Assembly (NCBI RefSeq): GCF_000317675.1
Contig: NC_019776.1
Coordinates: forward strand, 1,860,001-1,924,000
Direction of reading: 5' to 3'
Source: Cyanobacterium aponinum PCC 10605
GTDB taxonomy: Bacteria > Cyanobacteriota > Cyanobacteriia > Cyanobacteriales > Cyanobacteriaceae
DNA: 64,000 nt
In this document: positions 58,750 to 64,000 of the stretch, piece after piece
How the letters are laid out: every line of letters starts with the position of its first letter
Position numbering within the stretch: the first letter of the stretch is position 1
Position numbers and translations under genes: made by a program
Notes under the pieces: generated by a model
The model's input: only the letters and a program-made list of their open reading frames with translations
Database searches by the model: none
Told to the model about the DNA's origin: nothing

Positions 58750-60228
58750 ATGGATATAAAAATCAGCAATATTAACAAATTAGATTGGAGTGGTTCAGCT
58801 TTAGCACTAAGTTTTTTCGCTGATGACAACCTCAGTCTAACAGAAGAATTAAATCAGTTAGATCAAAAATTAGGAAATACCATTAGCGAGTTAATCGCTG
58901 AAACAGAATTTACAGGCAAAGAAGGAGTAAGTGCGATCGCACGTGTAGGGGGAGATAGTGCCATCAAAAAAATTATCATCATTGGTTTAGGAAAACCAGA
59001 AGATGTCAACCTAGATACTTTCCGTCAGGCAGGAGGAAATATAGCCCGTATTGCCAAGCAAGGAAAAGTAGCAAAATTAGGTGTAGCAATTAATTGTGAT
59101 AATTATGAAGACGAAATTCTAGCTCAAGTTATCAGCGAAGGTATAATTCTCGCTTCTCATCAAGACAATCGTTTTAAATCCGAGCCAGAAGAAAGTAAAA
59201 TCAATCTCGATACCGTTGAATTACTGGGATTATTCGCCAGTGAATCAGCAATCACTAAAGCCCAAAATATTGCTTCTGGGGTAATTTTAGCCAGAGAATT
59301 AGTCAACTCTCCCGCCAACGACATCAATCCTGTTACCATGGCGGAAATGGTGCAAAATTTAGCCTCAGAGCATAATTTAGAATTAACAATTCTCGAACAA
59401 GCAGACTGCGAAAAATTAGGCATGGGGGCATTTTTAGGAGTGGCTAAAGCCTCTGATTTGCCCCCTAAATTTATTCACCTCGTCTATAAACCCCAAGGCA
59501 CAGCAAAACGAAAACTAGCCATTGTCGGTAAAGGTTTAACCTTTGACTCTGGTGGTTTAAACCTCAAAGTTAGTGGTAGTGGCATCGAAACCATGAAAAT
59601 GGATATGGGCGGTGCGGCGGCTACTTTTGGGGCGGCAAAAGCGATCGCACTTTTAAAACCAGAAGTAGAAGTACACTTTATCAGTGCAGTCACCGAAAAT
59701 ATGATTAGCGGTAAGGCTATGCACCCCGGAGACATCTTAACTGCCTCCAATGGGAAAACCATCGAAGTTAACAACACCGATGCAGAAGGGCGTTTAACCC
59801 TTGCAGATGCTCTTGTTTATGCCGACAAATTAGGTGCTGATGCGATGGTTGACTTAGCCACATTAACAGGGGCTTGTATCGTTGCTTTAGGTAACGATAT
59901 AGCAGGATTATGGACAACGGAAGATAAATTAGCCAACGAGTTAAAAATTGCCGCCGAAGCAGGAGGAGAAAAATTCTGGCAAATGCCCATGGAAAGTAAA
60001 TATTTTGAACAGATGAAATCTCCTATTGCCGACATGAAAAATACTGGTACTCGTGCAGGAGGCTCAATCACCGCCGCTCTATTCTTGCAACAGTTCGTCA
60101 AAGACACTCCTTGGGCTCATTTAGATATAGCAGGACCAGTTTGGACAGATAAACCCAACGCTGTCAATAATGAAGGTGGTACAGGCTTTGCTGTGCGTAC
60201 CCTTGTCAATTGGGTTATCAATAATTAA
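58750..60228 (+). CDS. pepA: Leucyl aminopeptidase (M17 family)
   Basis: This cytoplasmic two-metal peptidase removes N-terminal residues from peptides. The 492-residue protein has an N-terminal macro-like domain and a catalytic domain from about 170. It carries the M17 signatures [13 protein letters not shown] (about 258-270, Lys and Asp ligands), [13 protein letters not shown] and [15 protein letters not shown] (about 338-352), the family consensus. [12 protein letters not shown] is also present. Length is normal for plant and bacterial enzymes. It starts at ATG 58750, about 140 bases after the IS605-like remnant, and a DUF2839 gene follows 34 bases later, possibly in the same transcript. 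Confidence 0.96.
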   Translation: MDIKISNINKLDWSGSALALSFFADDNLSLTEELNQLDQKLGNTISELIAETEFTGKEGVSAIARVGGDSAIKKIIIIGLGKPEDVNLDTFRQAGGNIARIAKQGKVAKLGVAINCDNYEDEILAQVISEGIILASHQDNRFKSEPEESKINLDTVELLGLFASESAITKAQNIASGVILARELVNSPANDINPVTMAEMVQNLASEHNLELTILEQADCEKLGMGAFLGVAKASDLPPKFIHLVYKPQGTAKRKLAIVGKGLTFDSGGLNLKVSGSGIETMKMDMGGAAATFGAAKAIALLKPEVEVHFISAVTENMISGKAMHPGDILTASNGKTIEVNNTDAEGRLTLADALVYADKLGADAMVDLATLTGACIVALGNDIAGLWTTEDKLANELKIAAEAGGEKFWQMPMESKYFEQMKSPIADMKNTGTRAGGSITAALFLQQFVKDTPWAHLDIAGPVWTDKPNAVNNEGGTGFAVRTLVNWVINN

Positions 60229-60262
60229 TTTTCATTTTATTAACTAGATTAGGGAAACTATC

Positions 60263-60475
60263 ATGGGAGAATCAAAACGTAGAAAAGAAAACTTAGGGGA
60301 TGATTACGGTAAAGAAGAAAAACTTTATCCTTGGCTACCCCTCACCAAAAAACAAGCCGAAGATGCTTATAAATTAACCACCCGTGGAGCTTGGATTGGT
60401 ATTGGACTCTTAGCTTTTACTTGGATTACCATTCGTTTTATCGGTCCGGGTTTTGGTTGGTGGAGCGTTAATTAG
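60263..60475 (+). CDS. DUF2839 family protein
   Basis: The 70-residue protein starts with a basic region (MGESKRRKENLGDDYGKEEK). A segment LYPWLPLTKKQAEDAYKLTT, a hallmark of this cyanobacterial family, comes next, and one membrane helix (about 47-65, GAWIGIGLLAFTWITIRFIG) completes it. The C-terminus is short. Its function is unknown. The narrow distribution in photosynthetic cyanobacteria hints at a thylakoid or membrane role. It starts at ATG 60263, 34 bases after pepA, with TAGGGAAACTATC upstream. Confidence 0.88.
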   Translation: MGESKRRKENLGDDYGKEEKLYPWLPLTKKQAEDAYKLTTRGAWIGIGLLAFTWITIRFIGPGFGWWSVN

Positions 60476-60533
60476 GAGAGTTCGGGGTTAAGAATGGGGT
60501 GGTGTTAAGGGGAAATAAGTAATGATTAATGAG

Positions 60534-60615
60534 TGTTGGATAAGCTGAAAGCAGACCAACTCGTAGTCGGAAAACCTTATAGCTTCTTCTCAGAAATAAA
60601 GATAAAATTGCCTTA
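60534..60615 (+). mobile_element. MITE-like element copy, truncated at its right end
   Basis: The sequence from GTTGGATAAGCTGAAAGC through GTAGTCGGAAAACCTTATAG to AAAATTGCCTTAA matches the interior of 37246-37351. The right terminus is replaced by CTGCAAC repeat units and a dispersed-repeat end about 60 bases further (AAACCGAACTGAGGT, 60673-60687). It fills most of the 220-base gap between the DUF2839 and DUF2854 genes. Confidence 0.6.
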
Positions 60616-60695
60616 ACCCCTACCACCTGCAACCTGCAACCTGACACCTACCCTTATCTGATATTATTCTTAAACCGAACTGAGGTAAAAGTAGG

Positions 60696-61241
60696 CTATG
60701 AACTTGTTATTAAGGCTAATTCAATTTCATTTTCCCCTGCTAGAGAAATTTTTGCCTCAATTCCGGGGCCAAAAAACTTCGTAATTTTTTCCTGTTTTTC
60801 CTGCCAAGTTTCTAGCTTAATTAAGGGTGAGTCAAAATACAAAATCAAAGCATAATGATTATCGATTTTATCTTCTTGAATTTTTGTCAAAATGGGTCTT
60901 TCATCATCCGTAGGGCTTAAACCTAAACGTTGTAAGGCTTCATCTAAATGGGCTTCTTGTCCGTAACGATAGCGAGTAACATCTAATCTCAATTGATTTT
61001 GAGTGGCAGTAGCTTTTTCTTTTCTTAAAGCTAAAACTTCGGGGGTAGTCTCTTTCAAGAAGGGAATCGGCTTTAATTCGGCGGCTTTTAATGCTAATCC
61101 TCCTAACAAGAGGGGAATACCATAAAAGAAACCGGCTAAATTAAGGGTAGAGTTTCCTGTGCCATAAGCAACAAAACCTATGACAGTGAGAATTGAACCA
61201 ACCGTTAAACCAACTAATGCTAGGGGAATTTTTCGCAACAT
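60696..61241 (-). CDS. DUF2854 family membrane protein
   Basis: The product of 181 residues begins MLRKIPLALVGLTVGSILTV and has two membrane helices (about 6-28 and 34-54), followed by a soluble domain (about 60-181) with LRLDVTRYRYGQEAHLDEAL, a DUF2854 hallmark. The family is restricted to cyanobacteria and plants, and its function is unknown; a chloroplast or thylakoid role is often assumed. ATG 61239-61241 is used in preference to a TTG two codons earlier. It converges with the DUF2839 gene and lies about 85 bases downstream of the sensor kinase gene on the same strand. Confidence 0.88.
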   Translation of the reverse strand: MLRKIPLALVGLTVGSILTVIGFVAYGTGNSTLNLAGFFYGIPLLLGGLALKAAELKPIPFLKETTPEVLALRKEKATATQNQLRLDVTRYRYGQEAHLDEALQRLGLSPTDDERPILTKIQEDKIDNHYALILYFDSPLIKLETWQEKQEKITKFFGPGIEAKISLAGENEIELALITSS

Positions 61242-61325
61242 AATCAATAAAAATATTTTCTATTATTTCGAGTAGATATAGATAATGTATCAAAATACGT
61301 TCCTCTAGTTTAATCTCCATTCGAA

Positions 61326-64000
61326 TCAAGGTTTGAAGCAAAGACGGAAACAACTACCCTGATTTTTTTCGCTTTCGACTACTATTTCTGCATCTAATTG
61401 TTGAGCTAAAAGTCTGACAAGGCGTAAACCTAATGAGTTTGTTTGCTCAATGTTTAAATTATCAGGTAAGCCAATACCATTATCTTTGACTTCTAATTCT
61501 ATGTCTTCTTCTTTGGCAATTAAGTTAATGGTTACTTCTCCTTCTCCTGTGGGAAAAGCGTGTTTAAAAGCATTGGTTACTAATTCATTGATTAATAATC
61601 CTGCGGGGATAGCTGTTTCAATATTTAGACGACATTCTTGTAAATAAGTAACGGGTTTTATACCTGTATGATAATGGTTATAGGAAAGGAAAAGATTGGA
61701 AACGAGGCGATTGATATAGTCGGCAAAGTTAATTTGTGATAGGTCATCGGATTGATATAATTGCTCATGGATAACTGCCATGGTTTGAATGCGGTTTTGG
61801 CTATCATCGAACAAACTCCTTACTTGTTCATCTTCTATATAGCTAGATTGCAGATTTAATAAACCGGAAATGACATAAAGATTATTTTTAACTCGATGGT
61901 GAATTTCTTTGAGGAGAATTTCTTTTTCTTGTAAGGATTTAAACAGTTTTTCTTCCGCTTCATGTCTTTCGGTGACATCGGTGGAAATACCATCAATGCT
62001 TACTGCTCTACCATATTTATCATATACAATATGCGATCGCTCTCTTATCCAACGATGAAGCCCATTTGATAATTGAATTTTATACTCAATTTCCCAATTC
62101 ATCTCTTTTTGATTTTGTAAGACTCCGAGATGATAGTTTTCCATGATATTTTTCCATGTTGACTCTACTTCTTGATGATATTCGGGTATAACCATTTCTA
62201 AGAGAATCCCCCGATTTGCTAATATGTCTGCAGGAGAATAACCGTATAGTATCTGACAAGCAGGGTTTATATATCTTAATTTTAGGTCTGGTAAAGACAT
62301 TGACCAAACCACATCTTGTAGTGAACTTAACACACTATTTAAACGGGCTTCACTTTCCTGTAAGGATTCCTCTGCTTTTTTGCGATCGCTAATATCATTG
62401 ATTACAGCAATAAAGTAAGATGGTTCAACGGCAACCCACACCACTGACATATTTAAGTTAATCCAGAGAAAACAATCATGACTGTTACTATTACAACGAA
62501 TACGCACTTCTCTCTCGAAAGTGGCTTGATTAGCATTTAAAAGATAGGATAAATCTGTGAGGGTGGCAGAAACATCATCGGGATGAATCAAAGAATGAAA
62601 ATCCACATCCACTAAATCGTTGCGATCAAATCCTAATAGTTGAATAAACTTATCATTAGCTAAGACTAATTTACCCGGTAAACTAACTTGCACAATACCA
62701 ACGGCGGCTTGATTAAAAATACTGCGGAATCTTTCCTCACTTAATTTCCATCTTAGTTGTGCGAGTCTAACTTCTTCGATGTCTTGCCCACAGGCGATAA
62801 TACCAATACCTTGCCCATGATTATCTGTAAAACGGTTAATATTCCATAATAATGTTCTTTCACTACCATCGGCTGTTAGTATTTTTGTTTCTAAGTTTCT
62901 CTGCACTTGCCCTTGATTAAGGGTTTTATTGAATATATCTTTTAAATCTTCTCGATTACTAGGGGCAACAAAAAGTAAAAAGTAATCTTCCCCTAATACA
63001 GAGTCTCTTTGCCATCCAAAGATTTTTTCCGCTTCTTCATTCCATTCCACAATGCGATACTCTTGATTTAAGACGACTAAAATTGTCCCCGCAGTTTGAA
63101 CAAAAGTTCTTAATCTTGTGGTAGTTTGTTCTAATTCTTCCGTGCGATCCCTAACTCTAATTTCCAATTCTTCGTTGAGACTGCGAAGTTGAGACTCTGC
63201 TTGTTTGGCAAGAGTTATATCTCTAGCCACCGCATAAATTAAGCCCTCTTCATAGGGTAAACTTTTCCAAGCTAACCAACGATACTGCCCGTCTTTTGTT
63301 AGCCAACGATTTTCAAAATTAACACTTTTAAAACCCCTACTTAATTTTTCTAATTCGGCTTTAGTAATCTCTAAATCATCAGGATGGATAAAAGATAGAA
63401 TATTGCCTTTAATAATTTCTTTTTCTTCATAGCCTAATGTAGTTAAAAAACTAGAATTAATCCTTTTAAAAGAACCATCAACTCCCGTAATACAAAACAT
63501 ATCTAAAGAAAGATTAAAAAAGTAATCTAACTGCATTTGAGTTCTATTTTTATCAATAGCAGTAGCTAAAACATTAGAAATTGTTTGCAAAAAATTAATT
63601 TCTTCTCTGGTAAATTTACGGGGTATTTTACTATAAACTCCTATCACGCCAAAATAATTATCTTCTCCACCAATATTCACTGTCGCACCACTTAAAATTC
63701 CTGTATTATGTAAAAAAGGGGATGGACTAAAACGGGTTTCTACTAATAAATCATCCGTAATTACTGGTTGCATTACCTTCAGGGTATAGCCCGGCATCCA
63801 ACGGGGAGATGAGCCTACTTGTGCGCTTCCAATCCAGTCTGATGACCATCCTTTTCCTGCTTTGACTAAAAATGAGGCTTGATTAGCCTGTAATTCCAAA
63901 ATATCGCAATATTCTACTTTCAAGGTGTCGCTAACAATTTCTACGGTGTCATTAATCAGGGTTTGAATATCATTATTCAGTAAAGCCGTATTGCCTAAAG
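61326..64000 (-). CDS. Multi-PAS sensor histidine kinase (HisKA_2/HWE-like), 5' end beyond window
   Basis: The frame is open from the right edge to TGA at 61328-61326, about 890 residues seen. Its beginning LGNTALLNNDIQTLINDTVE continues into a GAF domain (to about 145). At least four PAS domains follow, marked by FITGVDGSF-like, VLNQEYRIVEWN, FRSIFNQAAVGIVQV and SVLSSLQDVVWSMSLPDLK starts. A coiled linker and a HisKA_2 dimerisation domain with the phosphorylated His in LLKEIHHRVKNNL come next, then a HATPase with NELVTNAFKHAF and DNGIGLPDN. No transmembrane helix is visible, so it senses inside the cell. No response regulator lies downstream. An apparent start at 63923 is an internal TTG, not a real start. 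Confidence 0.9.
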   Translation of the reverse strand, partial: LGNTALLNNDIQTLINDTVEIVSDTLKVEYCDILELQANQASFLVKAGKGWSSDWIGSAQVGSSPRWMPGYTLKVMQPVITDDLLVETRFSPSPFLHNTGILSGATVNIGGEDNYFGVIGVYSKIPRKFTREEINFLQTISNVLATAIDKNRTQMQLDYFFNLSLDMFCITGVDGSFKRINSSFLTTLGYEEKEIIKGNILSFIHPDDLEITKAELEKLSRGFKSVNFENRWLTKDGQYRWLAWKSLPYEEGLIYAVARDITLAKQAESQLRSLNEELEIRVRDRTEELEQTTTRLRTFVQTAGTILVVLNQEYRIVEWNEEAEKIFGWQRDSVLGEDYFLLFVAPSNREDLKDIFNKTLNQGQVQRNLETKILTADGSERTLLWNINRFTDNHGQGIGIIACGQDIEEVRLAQLRWKLSEERFRSIFNQAAVGIVQVSLPGKLVLANDKFIQLLGFDRNDLVDVDFHSLIHPDDVSATLTDLSYLLNANQATFEREVRIRCNSNSHDCFLWINLNMSVVWVAVEPSYFIAVINDISDRKKAEESLQESEARLNSVLSSLQDVVWSMSLPDLKLRYINPACQILYGYSPADILANRGILLEMVIPEYHQEVESTWKNIMENYHLGVLQNQKEMNWEIEYKIQLSNGLHRWIRERSHIVYDKYGRAVSIDGISTDVTERHEAEEKLFKSLQEKEILLKEIHHRVKNNLYVISGLLNLQSSYIEDEQVRSLFDDSQNRIQTMAVIHEQLYQSDDLSQINFADYINRLVSNLFLSYNHYHTGIKPVTYLQECRLNIETAIPAGLLINELVTNAFKHAFPTGEGEVTINLIAKEEDIELEVKDNGIGLPDNLNIEQTNSLGLRLVRLLAQQLDAEIVVESEKNQGSCFRLCFKP

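Noticed and set aside
63900-63923. Start of the sensor kinase at 63923
   Set aside because: The TTG there is internal: the frame continues upstream with GAF-domain sequence to the window edge.

Overview
The window is chromosomal DNA from a low-GC cyanobacterium. Lineage markers are PsbX, Ycf66, Thf1/Psb29, the proton-extrusion protein PcxA, a split RNA polymerase beta' subunit (RpoC2), an SpkB-type kinase, DUF2839 and DUF2854 proteins, and very frequent HIP1-type GCGATCGC octamers. AT-rich composition, abundant short heptamer repeats and an rpoB-rpoC2 arrangement without rpoC1 (as recalled for Synechocystis 6803) suggest a unicellular Chroococcales-type genus such as Geminocystis or Cyanobacterium. 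That placement is inference.

Layout. 1-10 kb: a phosphoesterase cut by the left edge, MiaE-like tRNA hydroxylase, SpkB-like kinase, AI-2E family permease, an ORF-less group II intron (4279-5031, minus), TerC-family protein, YqgF/RuvX-like nuclease, RadA and a PAP2 phosphatase. 10-20 kb: ArgS, a GyrA/ParC-type topoisomerase subunit, PgeF, an NlpE-META protein, a TolB-like lipoprotein, Ycf66 and the 37-residue PsbX. 19.8-33 kb: FabG, TldD, a tandem histidine phosphatase, then rpsT, tatD, rpoB and rpoC2 on the plus strand. 33-41 kb: TerB-like protein, KatG, AroB, type II sulfide:quinone oxidoreductase, PcxA, L20 and L35. 41.4-44.2 kb: a complete grrP-grrA-grrM locus, a radical-SAM RiPP system predicted to put three-residue cyclophanes into a Gly/Trp/Asn-rich exported peptide. 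44-51 kb: Hsp33, Thf1, SerS, RdgB, ROK kinase, an inositol-monophosphatase-family gene broken by a 14-bp duplication, and a TPR protein. 51-58 kb: an MmeI-like type IIG restriction-modification enzyme, YnfA-like protein, AraC regulator, Nth and a GH57 branching enzyme. 58.3-58.6 kb: a tnpB-less IS605-type right end resembling an omega-RNA. 58.7-64 kb: leucyl aminopeptidase, DUF2839, DUF2854 and a multi-PAS sensor kinase cut by the right edge.

The intergenic DNA is unusually structured. Almost every gap carries heptanucleotide tandem repeats of different sequence, dispersed elements with inverted termini (MITE-like, about 106 and 164 bp), GC-rich palindromes and family repeats. Several have entered coding sequence: one identical 31-bp palindromic unit lies inside the broken IMPase gene and in the katG leader, two copies of another family are read in frame inside the type IIG gene, and repeats supply the stop codons of the type IIG and ynfA genes. 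The most notable biological system is the Grr cyclophane RiPP locus. The most notable genome-dynamics signals are the ORF-less intron, the orphan omega-RNA-like element and the repeats in genes.
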